Below are positions 35,801 through 42,596 of a stretch of 64,000 nt of DNA, piece after piece. The translations under genes and the position numbers were made by a program. The notes beneath the pieces were generated by a model that had not been told where the DNA came from, ran no database searches, and saw nothing but the letters and a program-made list of their open reading frames with translations. Within the stretch, counting starts at the first letter, position 1. The number at the start of each line of letters is the position of its first letter. Origin of the DNA: Avimonas intestinalis (lineage in GTDB: Bacteria; Bacillota; Clostridia; Oscillospirales; Acutalibacteraceae); NCBI GenBank assembly GCA_904380375.1, contig CAJFID010000001.1, positions 1-64,000 on the forward strand. Reading direction: 5' to 3'.

Positions 35801-36730
35801 GCCGGCGATACGGGTTATGTGAATCTGGATAATATTTTTGTCCCCTTCTTCCCGGATATGGCCCGGTACGAAGCCGAATCCGCGGCGCTGCACAACGGCC
35901 CCGCCCGTTCGACCAACCATTGGTTCTACACCGCTTCCGGCTTTGTGGCTGGTCTGGAAACCGTCGGCAGCGAAGTGGAATTCCGGAACGTCACGGTTCC
36001 CTCCGCCGGAAATTACACGGTGGACCTCCGCTATGCCAACGGCAACAGTGAAACCAAGACCCTGAACGTCTATGTCAATGGCGTATTCCAGACGACCGCC
36101 AGCTTGCCCAGTGAGGGCGGAAACTGGAATGTCTGGAGCACCTGGACGCAGAGTCTGTCGCTGAACGCGGGGAAGAACACCATCTCCTTCCGCTTTGATA
36201 CGGGGAACAGCGGCTACGTCAACCTGGATAATCTAGAGGTGCGGCTTGATTCCAGCGGTACAGGGGTAGAGGCAAATCTGCTGGACAACGGCGGCTTTGA
36301 ACGGCCGACCTGGGACAGCTCCAACTGGACGGAATGGCATCCGGACGGTCAGGAACTTGCCTACGGCGTGGATAGCGGTATTGGTACGAATCCGCCAGAA
36401 GCGGCCCGCGAAGGCGATCAGCGCGCTTACTTCTATCTCGGAAGCGCATATAGCCAGAGCATCCACCAGGTGAACACAGTGGAAGCGGGTACCTACCGCG
36501 TGGAATTCTGGGCAAAGAATTTCAATACCGAACCCACCGTCGCCCGAGCGGAGATTGCCATCCCTGGCCAGGAGACGTTGTTTGTGAACCTAAATAGGAC
36601 CAGCGAATGGCAGCATTATACCATTGATAACCTGTCCATGAGCGGTGATGTGGATATCGGGTTCTATGTCCAGTCGCCTGGCGGTACCACCATACAGATT
36701 GATGGTGTGCGTCTGATGCGGACAGCATAA
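32885..36730 (+). CDS. ctsZ: Secreted 6-alpha-glucosyltransferase (GH31 with two CBM35 and a C-terminal module)
   Basis: A 1281-residue secreted enzyme. Signal peptide to about 36 (IQPTASA), mature start YVETIGNVISASV. It matches Bacillus globisporus CtsZ as I remember it (1284 residues) along its length, for instance KPDGTTLFWEP, GKDIYGDVTYVKV and the C-terminal RAYFYLGSAYSQSIHQ. Nucleophile D434 in VGWWNDETD, acid/base D496 in WSGDVGTQF. Two CBM35 modules start near 856 and 994, and a further beta-sandwich module starts near 1130 (LLDNGGFERPTWDSSNW). The family enzyme moves the terminal glucose of alpha-1,4 chains to O6, creating the isomaltosyl ends used by CtsY. It belongs to a different GH31 branch from the other three here. 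A strong terminator follows. Confidence 0.92.
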   Translation: MSVKRKLRLPMKLVSLFVTIAMIASLMTAIQPTASAYVETIGNVISASVNGDLVTLTVDNGAEANDDILEIQVCENDILKVNYRPNGIASSPSTPMIDPDRTWGSVGATINVTSDPITIATDSMRIEIKRNPCRMTVKKPDGTTLFWEPDNSGVFHDGVRFQRAAGQNMYGVNSYACFEGNGDILRNDATREVMAGQQGNSGGPFVWSTAGYGLLVDADGGYSVVDETSNKLEFYYGDYVTQGRRYYKENVEYYILMGEPEDIMENFAHVTGASPMLPEWSLGFSNYEWGIDQDELYEMVDTYRAKNIPIDSYGIDYDWKRYGDDNYGEFTWNTDNYPDAADTTLKQTMDAKGINLIGITKPRIVTKLQDGTVTQQGRDAENGGFFYPGHAEYTDYFYPVTVRSIDFYGQDARNWWWEHSIDAFNKGIVGWWNDETDTVASGSANYWFGNFETLHLSQAIYEGQRDYTNDQVRVWQTGRNFYPGTQRYGTTNWSGDVGTQFIIDEHIWWTNGLNDQKATMLSTINNGQMKWGSDGGGFNQNTGTTENPSPELYARWLQFAAFSPVFRLHGNFQHQRQPWYYGFTAEEASKAVIQLRYAMMPYIYSYEYKALEKGVGLVKPLMFDYPNDPNVANYVDAWMFGDWLLAAPVTERYQTTKWIYLPEGQWIDYFTGLVYEGGQYIAYAVNGESYSDVPLFIKEGAIIPTQKVLNYVDEEDITEIMVDIFPDTQTSSFNFYDDDGTTYNYEDGAYYKQVISAKDNGSAGVNVSISNKSGTYASTVQNYILKIHGKAASQAAVNQASLTKYDNLYALKAATGEGYATGKDIYGDVTYVKVAAGSAKDVVINGSVAQTETGVRYEAEDASLWGDTVAGQAGANTNHTGFTGWGFADHIENDGAAVTFRVNAKTAGDYPVDIRYANGADSAKTLSVYVNGTFIRQVSFDPTANWDTWNTLTETLPLAAGGNSVTLMYDVSAGDTGYVNLDNIFVPFFPDMARYEAESAALHNGPARSTNHWFYTASGFVAGLETVGSEVEFRNVTVPSAGNYTVDLRYANGNSETKTLNVYVNGVFQTTASLPSEGGNWNVWSTWTQSLSLNAGKNTISFRFDTGNSGYVNLDNLEVRLDSSGTGVEANLLDNGGFERPTWDSSNWTEWHPDGQELAYGVDSGIGTNPPEAAREGDQRAYFYLGSAYSQSIHQVNTVEAGTYRVEFWAKNFNTEPTVARAEIAIPGQETLFVNLNRTSEWQHYTIDNLSMSGDVDIGFYVQSPGGTTIQIDGVRLMRTA

Positions 36731-36749
36731 ACAATATAAGAATTCTCCC

Positions 36750-36790
36750 AAAGGAAGGGGCCTCCGCCAATTGGCAGGGCCCCTTCCTTT
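36750..36790 (+). terminator. Rho-independent-like terminator of ctsY-ctsZ
   Basis: AAAGGAAGGGGCC (36750-36762) pairs perfectly with GGCCCCTTCCTTT (36778-36790), 13 bp, and the loop itself contains the palindrome GCCAATTGGC. The 3' arm ends in CCTTT with a short T-rich tail. It stands 20 bases after the ctsZ stop, the natural end of that transcript. Confidence 0.75.
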
Positions 36791-36982
36791 GCCTCGCGGA
36801 CAAATAAATAACCGAAATAATCCTATGAAAATGGTTTGATGGTGCTAAACAAATGGAGTACACTTAAATTTGCTGCTGCTTTATAAAAACGCGCCTGCTA
36901 CGGTTTTTCAGAATCGTGATATGCACGGTTTTATGTTTTGCGGTTTTGTTTGGGCCATGCCAACAACATTGTCAATGATATA

Positions 36983-37289
36983 ATGATAGATTGGAAAAAG
37001 CCGCATCGAAATTGAAAGGGGCTAGGCAGGTCGGAAAAACGCATTTTCCCCAATATGTCTATATCAATTTTGATCGTAATCAGCGAATGGAAAAGCTGTT
37101 CTCCGGAGATTACCGTCAACCGCATCATCAAAGGGCTGCCAATCGAAAGAGAACTGCAGATTGAACCGGAAAATACGCTAATTAGTCTGGACGAAATACA
37201 GGAAGTGCCTGCGGCCCTGCGATCTCTGAAATACTTTGCAGAGGGCATCCCGCACAGCGGCCTTTTTGGCAGCCTGAAGAGGCTGGGGG
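36983..37289 (+). pseudogene. Decayed DUF4143-type (AAA_14) ATPase gene, N-terminal part
   Basis: Three frames must be joined. ATG at 36983 gives MIDWKKPHRN then stop. Shifting frame gives KGARQVGKTHF (Walker A GARQVGKT) and YVYINFDRNQRMEKLFSGDY. A second shift gives ITVNRIIKGLPIERELQIEP, TLISLDEIQEVPAALRSLKY (Walker B with the family motif DEIQ) and FAEGIP. This is the order found at the start of the common prokaryotic ATPases with a C-terminal DUF4143 domain. At least two frameshifts, a shortened Walker A region and loss of everything after about residue 110 make it non-functional. These ATPases are typical mobile or defence-like cargo, so it marks old foreign DNA between the two glycan loci. 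Confidence 0.8.
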
Positions 37290-37297
37290 AACGGACC

Positions 37298-37918
37298 CTA
37301 TTTGCGCAGCGCCGATGCGATTTCCTCGTCGATTTCCTGCCGCTTAAAGGAATAACGGCGGTCCTCTTCGGTAATCTGGCGGATGACTTTGCAGGGGTTC
37401 CCGGCGGCAAACGACCAGTCGGGGATATCCTTGGTGACAACGCTGCCCGCCCCGATCACCACATTGCTGCCGATATGAACGCCGGGGTTAATCACGGTAT
37501 TGCCGCCGATCCACACATTGTCCCCGATCGTGACGGCGATCCCGTATTCATATCCCAAGGCGCGCGCGGCGGGGTGAATGGTATGTCCCGCGGTATAAAT
37601 GGAGACGTTCGGGGCGATCAGGCAGTTATCCCCGAGCGTGACCATGGCGTTGTCCAGGATGGTGCAGTTATAATTGATAAAGCAGTTTTTCCCAACCGCA
37701 ATATTCGAGCCGTAATCGCAATAAAACGGGGGATTGACAAAGGTGGTCTCATCGGCTTTCCCGAAAAGCGCAAGGACGATGGCGCGTATCCGGTCAAAAT
37801 CCGCCCGGTCGGCTGTATTTAATTCCTGGGTCAGCCGCCTGGCTTTTTTCATTTCGGCCCAGTCGGCCTCGTCGGCGATAAATAACAGCCCTTTTTCTCG
37901 GCGTTCTTTGCTTGTCAT
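37298..37918 (-). CDS. Sugar O-acetyltransferase, maltose/galactoside acetyltransferase type
   Basis: A 206-residue left-handed beta-helix acetyltransferase. I take ATG at 37918 (MTSKERREKGLLFIADEAD), with AAAGGGAG nine bases upstream, rather than the longer frame to 37969. The N-terminal cap RARRLTQELN-type helix is followed by hexapeptide repeats (FINYNCTILDNAMVTLGDNC; IGDNVWIGGNTVINPGVHIG) and the usual end GNPCKVIRQI. The catalytic histidine lies in TAGHTIHPAAR. It moves acetyl from acetyl-CoA to O6 of a sugar or oligosaccharide in the cytosol. The length agrees with the Maa/LacA family. It is transcribed alone, against ctsZ; a link to the locus, such as acetylating surplus maltose or isomaltose, is possible but only inference. 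Confidence 0.88.
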   Translation of the reverse strand: MTSKERREKGLLFIADEADWAEMKKARRLTQELNTADRADFDRIRAIVLALFGKADETTFVNPPFYCDYGSNIAVGKNCFINYNCTILDNAMVTLGDNCLIAPNVSIYTAGHTIHPAARALGYEYGIAVTIGDNVWIGGNTVINPGVHIGSNVVIGAGSVVTKDIPDWSFAAGNPCKVIRQITEEDRRYSFKRQEIDEEIASALRK

Positions 37919-38367
37919 GGCCGCACTCCCTTTGCCGGCGGCCGAACCTTTCGCGGAAGCCTGAGGCACTTCATTCTTTCCGCTTATCGGGTCCGCGCCC
38001 GCCGCTTTTCATATAAAATATTATACAGGATGGCGTTCTGAGCGGCAAGCGGTTTTCGCGCCATGTATGCGCGCCGGTTATAGAGCCGCAAAAGATTGAT
38101 TTGTCTACCGCTGTTAAATCCTGCAAAGGATTCGACTTCTTTTTGTTTTGTGGTATGATTTTAGCGGAAGATTGCCGTAAATTCGAGAGAAGGGGAGAAC
38201 GATTTTGTTTGAAAGATGCTTCCATAGAGAATATGAAATGCATGCCCTAAATTCATGGAATACGGAATTTACCTTTTCCTGTTACATAGAATATGGCGTT
38301 AAATAAAACGGAAAGTGCAAAATCATTCTTATATTTACGTGCTTTGGGCGTTGGGAGGGTTCAGTAT
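37919..38367. other. Intergenic region with the promoter of the NERD gene and a short frame
   Basis: About 450 bases, divergent between the acetyltransferase and NERD genes. A possible promoter has TTCGAC (38131-38136), a 17-base spacer and TATGAT (38154-38159), the latter as an extended -10 (TGGTATGAT). A 33-codon frame from TTG at 38205 to 38306, preceded by AAGGGGAG, reads FERCFHREYEMHALNSW and onward; it may be a leader peptide or chance. The frame upstream of the chosen NERD start also extends to an ATG at 38293 without ribosome site. Confidence 0.45.
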
Positions 38368-39657
38368 ATGGAATTCAATGAAACCTATAAGCAATTAACC
38401 GGCGTAAATATTGAGGCGCAAAGACGGGTTTGGGATGAACGCGGCAAAGGCTATTATGGGGAATATTTGCTGTTTTGCGAATTGTATAAAGGCATTTCTG
38501 GTGCAGGCAAGATCCTTATGAATCTGCGTATCCCGGCCGATGCCTCCCATACGACAGAAATCGATTTGCTGTTAATCCATGAAACGGGATTCTATGTTTT
38601 TGAAATAAAGCATTACAAAGGGACAATTTACGGAAAGGATACGGATTCCACCTGGACGCAATATTTCAGGACGGCAAAAAACAACATCTTTAGAAATCCG
38701 ATGGAACAAAATGGTTACCACATTCGCGCTTTGAAAAAGCTCTTTCCCAACACGCCCATTCGCTCTTGCATTGTTTTCACGAGCGGGGAATGCGATATAA
38801 GGGTACAGAATTCCAATCCGGAAGTCGACATTTGCTTATTCAAAGACGTGTCAAGAACGCTTGCCTATCGCTTTCAAACCAATAACCCGGTGCTTTCTAT
38901 GGAAGAAATTGACCGCTTATTTCGTCAGCTAGCCATATATTCCCCGATGAAAAAGCCTGTGGTAATTAATACGGCTGAAGCCGATTTTCTTACATGGGTG
39001 CAGCCGGCTATTTCAGGGCTTGAGCAAAAGAAGGCGGAGCTTGAACAGGAAAAGGCCAGCTGGACTTCCGCTAAGGAGCAATTACACAAGCAAAAAAGAA
39101 AAGGCATGTTTATGAATGCGGCTATAGCGGTTGTTTGTGTCATTGTTTCCGTGGCGGCTGTTTCGGGTTTTCATAAAATGTATGAATTAGCCTTACAGGA
39201 AAACGACAGGGAGCTTGCGGAATTTCAGCAGAACTTCCTGCACGTTGACGAAATAGGGAACGAATACATAGACGCCTTGAATTCCTTTGTGGATGTTTCC
39301 AATGTTTCTTTGCAGCCGTTATCCGACAATGCCGTTTCTTTCACGGCGAGGCTTGCCGTGTCCAACGATGTTTACGGTATAGCCCTTACGGAGAATTCCA
39401 AGTATATCGTGATGACCGATTCGGGGAAGGTCATGGAATACGACGTGTTTGGCGAACACCTGAGGTACAGCAGGGCCAGCAATCGAATAGGGACGGGGAT
39501 CCGTCCTTACGGGGATTTGGCGCCCGCGCAATTTTACGGGGTAGCGGCTGCGGATATTTCATACATTAAGCTTACGGGCATGGAAATGTTCAAGCTCGAT
39601 ATCCATAAAACCACGGTGAAAGACAAGCTCGAATTGGAGTTGTATTCCAAAGAATGA
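38368..39657 (+). CDS. NERD-domain membrane protein
   Basis: Start ATG at 38368, nine bases after GGGAGG, gives 429 residues; an upstream in-frame ATG at 38293 lacks a ribosome site. Residues about 20-150 form a NERD (nuclease-related) domain: GYYGEYLLFCELYKG, then the active-site pattern TEIDLLLIHETGFYVFEIKH with the D and the E-x-K of the nuclease-like fold. A coiled-coil stretch (about 215-245, LEQKKAELEQEKASW) precedes one membrane segment (about 250-270, NAAIAVVCVIVSVAAVSGF), and a C-terminal domain of ~150 residues lies on the other side. NERD proteins have no settled function. The gene is AT-richer than its neighbours and sits alone between an ATPase pseudogene and an MFS gene, so horizontal gain is likely. 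Confidence 0.82.
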   Translation: MEFNETYKQLTGVNIEAQRRVWDERGKGYYGEYLLFCELYKGISGAGKILMNLRIPADASHTTEIDLLLIHETGFYVFEIKHYKGTIYGKDTDSTWTQYFRTAKNNIFRNPMEQNGYHIRALKKLFPNTPIRSCIVFTSGECDIRVQNSNPEVDICLFKDVSRTLAYRFQTNNPVLSMEEIDRLFRQLAIYSPMKKPVVINTAEADFLTWVQPAISGLEQKKAELEQEKASWTSAKEQLHKQKRKGMFMNAAIAVVCVIVSVAAVSGFHKMYELALQENDRELAEFQQNFLHVDEIGNEYIDALNSFVDVSNVSLQPLSDNAVSFTARLAVSNDVYGIALTENSKYIVMTDSGKVMEYDVFGEHLRYSRASNRIGTGIRPYGDLAPAQFYGVAAADISYIKLTGMEMFKLDIHKTTVKDKLELELYSKE

Positions 39658-39662
39658 AGGAT

Positions 39663-39685
39663 ATCCGCCGCTTTGGACGGCGGAT
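39663..39685 (+). terminator. Terminator of the NERD gene
   Basis: ATCCGCCG (39663-39670) and CGGCGGAT (39678-39685) form an 8-bp GC-rich stem with loop CTTTGGA, followed by CGCTTTTTAT. It lies six bases after the stop codon. A normal intrinsic terminator. Confidence 0.85.
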
Positions 39686-39717
39686 TCGCTTTTTATACCT
39701 CTAAAACCGTATTCGCG

Positions 39718-39751
39718 AAAAAGCAGCCCTCCTCTGGGAGGGCTGCTTTTT
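39718..39751. terminator. Bidirectional terminator between the NERD and MFS genes
   Basis: A 15-bp perfect stem, AAAAAGCAGCCCTCC (39718-39732) with GGAGGGCTGCTTTTT (39737-39751), around the loop TCTG. A-run before and T-run after make it work for transcripts from both sides, here the NERD gene on plus and the MFS gene on minus. Confidence 0.92.
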
Positions 39752-39854
39752 CGTTTTGCCGCTCCGCCTCAGGGCGCTGGCTTCCGATCCGGGCCCCGGC
39801 CGCAGGACAGGCGCCGGCGGCGCGGATAGCTTCCGGAGCGGGAAGGCCCGCCGC

Positions 39855-41030
39855 TCAATACCGTCCCTGCTTTTTCAGCCGGCGCACCGAGAGGAGCGTC
39901 GGCACCAGCATAAGCGCAAACAGAGCCAGGAGGTACCAGGGAAAAAGCCAGGCGCCGAACGCCTGTGCCAAAAGGCCGAAAACCGGCGGCATGAACAGGA
40001 TGCCGCTGTTGGCCGCTGCCATCTGGGAGCCCATCACGGACTGGGAGATATCCTCCCCGAAATTCCGCGGGGTCAAATGCACCAGGTTGGGGAAAACCGG
40101 CCCGTTGCCCAGCCCTACCAGAAAGAATCCGGCGACGGCCGCAGCGGTAGGAAGAGGCAGGAGGATCAGAAGGATGGCCGCCAGCACGACGCCCTGCCCC
40201 ATGCGGATCAAATCCCAGCTTTTGACCTTGCGGGACAGGACCCCGGAAAGGAAACGGCCCAGCGTCATGCCGACATAATAAACGGTAATCATCTGCGCCG
40301 CCTGGCCCGCCGCCATGCCCTTCGCCGTGATCAGGAAGGTGCTGCCCCAGGTATTGCAGGTATATTCTATCGCGCAGGAGCCGAAGAAAATCAGCCAAAC
40401 CAGCCAGATGGACGGCTGCTTTGCCAGCTCCCGCAGCGGGACCGTCCGCGGCGCGGTATCCGGCTGCCCGTCCCCGGCGGCGCCGGCCTTTTGCCAAAGC
40501 GGGAGGGACAGGATGGTAAGCAGGGCGATCAGTATTTGGATGATTGAAACGAACCGATATCCGCCCCGCCAGCCTCCCTGACCGGACAGGGCAAAGGACA
40601 TCAGATAGGGGCTCAAGGTGATCCCGATTCCGTAAAAGCAGGCGATAAAATTCATATGGGCGGCTTGGTAGTGGATGGCGACATAATTGTTCAGGGCCGC
40701 GTCGATCGCCCCCGCCCCCAGCCCCAGGGGGATTGCCAGCAGGCAGAGCGCGGCCAGGTGATGGGAAAGGGAAAAGCCGAGCAGGGCCAGCGCCGTCATG
40801 GCCGTGCTGGCCGCCGTGATCTTCCCGGCGCCGAAGCGGTTGATCAGCCGCGCGCTCATCAGGCTGGATACGAACGTCCCGCAGGAGACCAGGACGGTGA
40901 CAAAGCTGGCGGCGGAAACCGGCAGGCCGAATTCCGGGTAGATGGCGGGCCAGGCCGTCCCGAACAGCGAATCGGGAATCCCCAGCCCGATGAACGCGAT
41001 ATAGATAACGATCAGCAGTATGGTTGCCAT
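39855..41030 (-). CDS. MFS transporter, FucP/sugar-porter-like
   Basis: A 391-residue major facilitator protein with about twelve membrane segments in two halves. The N-terminus (MATILLIVIYIAFIGLGIPD, then SLFGTAWPAIYPEFGLP) and the motif RLINRFGAGKITAAST between segments 2 and 3 resemble the Fucose/glucose:H+ or Na+ symporter branch and related uncharacterised clostridial permeases. A cytoplasmic loop (about 185-205) separates the halves. Start ATG at 41030 behind GAGAGGG. It has its own extended -10 promoter upstream (41153-41180). It points away from the AraC-led locus and shares a divergent region with it, so co-regulation is possible. The substrate is unknown; sugar is likely by family and setting. 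Confidence 0.85.
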   Translation of the reverse strand: MATILLIVIYIAFIGLGIPDSLFGTAWPAIYPEFGLPVSAASFVTVLVSCGTFVSSLMSARLINRFGAGKITAASTAMTALALLGFSLSHHLAALCLLAIPLGLGAGAIDAALNNYVAIHYQAAHMNFIACFYGIGITLSPYLMSFALSGQGGWRGGYRFVSIIQILIALLTILSLPLWQKAGAAGDGQPDTAPRTVPLRELAKQPSIWLVWLIFFGSCAIEYTCNTWGSTFLITAKGMAAGQAAQMITVYYVGMTLGRFLSGVLSRKVKSWDLIRMGQGVVLAAILLILLPLPTAAAVAGFFLVGLGNGPVFPNLVHLTPRNFGEDISQSVMGSQMAAANSGILFMPPVFGLLAQAFGAWLFPWYLLALFALMLVPTLLSVRRLKKQGRY

Positions 41031-41152
41031 TGCCGCCCTCTCCCTTCCCCGCCAGCCGCCTTTGCCGGTTATACCCGGCGCGGTCGGTTTCTCCCGTACG
41101 CCGGGTTTGCTTTGCCGCCGGCGGGTTCCCGCTTTCTGCGGCGCAGAAATTC

Positions 41153-41180
41153 ATTATACCACAGCCTATTCGGGATGCAA
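41153..41180 (-). promoter_or_regulatory. Promoter of the MFS gene
   Basis: On the minus strand TTGCAT (41180-41175), a 16-base spacer and TATAAT (41158-41153), the latter with an upstream TGG forming an extended -10. It lies about 120 bases before the MFS start codon. Confidence 0.65.
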
Positions 41181-41515
41181 AGAGGCGGGGGCGGCCGGGG
41201 AGCGGGGCCACCCGCCCCGGTACGGGCCCTTTCCCCGGCGGAAGGAACCTGTGGCCTCCATAGCGTTTTCCGGCTATCCTCCCCGCCGAGGCCGGAGGGC
41301 AGGGACGCCTCCAATCCTGCATTTTCCAGGAATCGATGCGCCGCGGCGCGCACCAAAATCGCCCCGAATTCGTCCAAAGTAGCCAGAATTCGAAACTTTA
41401 GAAAACAAAGCCGACAGGGAGACAAAGCCCCGCCTTGCCGGGAAGGCCGCCTGGCCGTGTAAAAAGCATAGCAGGCATATTTTCCAAAACTTAGCCGCTA
41501 ATTAAAACTTATTTA

Positions 41516-41524
41516 TGCTATAAT
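41516..41524 (+). promoter_or_regulatory. Extended -10 promoter element of the AraC gene
   Basis: TGCTATAAT (41516-41524) is an extended -10; no good -35 is visible, which is common for promoters needing an activator. It lies in a small AT-rich island about 120 bases before the AraC gene. Confidence 0.55.
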
Positions 41525-41642
41525 TTACACAAAATCGAAACAGAATATATAGTACCGCTGCCGTCCACCAACGATCTACTGCCCTGCCCGCCGCCGGCTG
41601 GCGCCGTTTTCCGTGCGGGAACAAAAATAGGAGGAGAAAATT

Positions 41643-42449
41643 CTGAGCGAAGTGACCTATTTCTTGACAGCGTCGGGAAACAGCGCCTATGCCCCCATGC
41701 ATTATGTGATCCCCCAAAAGCACAGCGACTTTGAAATTGTGTATTACCGCGAAGCAGAAGGGGTCACCACCATCAACCAGGAAACGTACGAGATATCGTC
41801 CGACTGCCTGGCGGTTATCCCGCCGAATGTGGAGCATGACGAGCTTTTGTATTGGTCCAACCGGGTCCTGTACTGCCGGTTTTCAAGCAGCGACGGCTCC
41901 GTTCCGCTGAGCAACTGCCTTTTTTGGGGAAGAAACGGCCGCAGCGAAGACATTTTCGGCATCCTTAACCGGATTATGGAGGAAAGCTTCGGCCAGCTGA
42001 GCCGCTATCAGGAATACGTCGACCTGCTGGTCAAGCAACTGCTCCTTGAGATTGACCGCGCATCCGGAAAAAGGAAGCACCTTGACGTGGTAGCGCGCAT
42101 TATGGAGTACATCCAAAACGCGTATGGCCAGGACATTGACTTTGAGCGGCTCAGCGAGAGCTACGGCTACTCCCTCAGCCGGGTGCGGCACATTTTCAAA
42201 CAGGAAAAGAACATTTCCCTTTACCAGTATCTGATCAATGTACGCATGAACGAAGCCAAGAGGTATTTGAAGTCCACGACCCTCTCGGTACAGGAAATCG
42301 CCCGCCGGTGCGGGTATAAGGAGAGCAATTTCGTTACCATGTTCAGCCGGCGTTTCGGGATTACCCCGCATCAGTACCGTATGCGCCTCAGCCCCGGGAA
42401 GGAGGGGCAGGATGTGGTGGTTTTCAGCAAGGACAGCGAAAAACCGTAA
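41643..42449 (+). CDS. AraC-family transcriptional regulator
   Basis: A ~268-residue regulator: N-terminal cupin-type sensor (HYVIPQKHSDFEIVYYREAEG; LAVIPPNVEHDELLYWSN, with the His-Glu-His pattern) and a C-terminal double helix-turn-helix (about 165-260; FERLSESYGYSLSRVRHIFK and LSVQEIARRCGYKESNFVTM). The start is unusual: AGGAGGAG (41629-41636) points to CTG at 41643, while the first standard start is GTG at 41652, 15 bases from the ribosome site. It is transcribed towards the second glycan locus, 147 bases before its first binding-protein gene, and most likely activates it on binding a sugar in the cupin. Confidence 0.88.
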   Translation: MSEVTYFLTASGNSAYAPMHYVIPQKHSDFEIVYYREAEGVTTINQETYEISSDCLAVIPPNVEHDELLYWSNRVLYCRFSSSDGSVPLSNCLFWGRNGRSEDIFGILNRIMEESFGQLSRYQEYVDLLVKQLLLEIDRASGKRKHLDVVARIMEYIQNAYGQDIDFERLSESYGYSLSRVRHIFKQEKNISLYQYLINVRMNEAKRYLKSTTLSVQEIARRCGYKESNFVTMFSRRFGITPHQYRMRLSPGKEGQDVVVFSKDSEKP

Positions 42450-42596
42450 GCAGGCGCCGGCTTGCCGCACAGCGTATAAGGGGGGTGGAGCAGAAGGGGC
42501 GCAGGCCGGCCTATCGCGGCGCGGCAAGGCGGGCCCGGAACCGATGGGATCGTACCGGCTCAGGCCGGCAGAATAAGAGAAAGGGAGGAGATTGTT

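Larger units (their letters stand above)
36731..37297. other. Stretch between ctsZ and the acetyltransferase: terminator plus decayed ATPase gene
   Basis: After the ctsZ terminator (36750-36790) about 190 AT-rich bases show nothing I can name. From 36983 to 37289 there is a broken plus-strand ATPase gene. The acetyltransferase gene then ends on the minus strand at 37298, so the two converge. Confidence 0.6.
41031..41642. other. Divergent intergenic region between the MFS and AraC genes
   Basis: About 610 bases. The left part holds the MFS promoter (41153-41180), the right part an extended -10 promoter for the AraC gene (41516-41524). Between 41190 and 41460 the DNA is GC-rich with small inverted repeats (such as GGGGCCACCCGCCCC) but no gene or named RNA that I can support; long frames there read through in several frames and are composition effects. 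Confidence 0.5.

Noticed and set aside
31598..35920. A 1440-codon open frame on the minus strand across ctsY and ctsZ
   Set aside because: It is antisense to two well-identified enzymes, has no recognisable domain and consists of Val/Gly/Arg/His-rich shadow sequence; such frames arise from codon bias on the sense strand.
37055..37822. A 255-codon plus-strand frame
   Set aside because: Its first ~80 codons are one frame of the ATPase pseudogene and the rest is antisense to the acetyltransferase.
39769..41322. A 517-codon minus-strand frame overlapping the MFS gene
   Set aside because: Different frame from the MFS protein, Pro/Arg/Gly rich, no domain; a GC-driven shadow.
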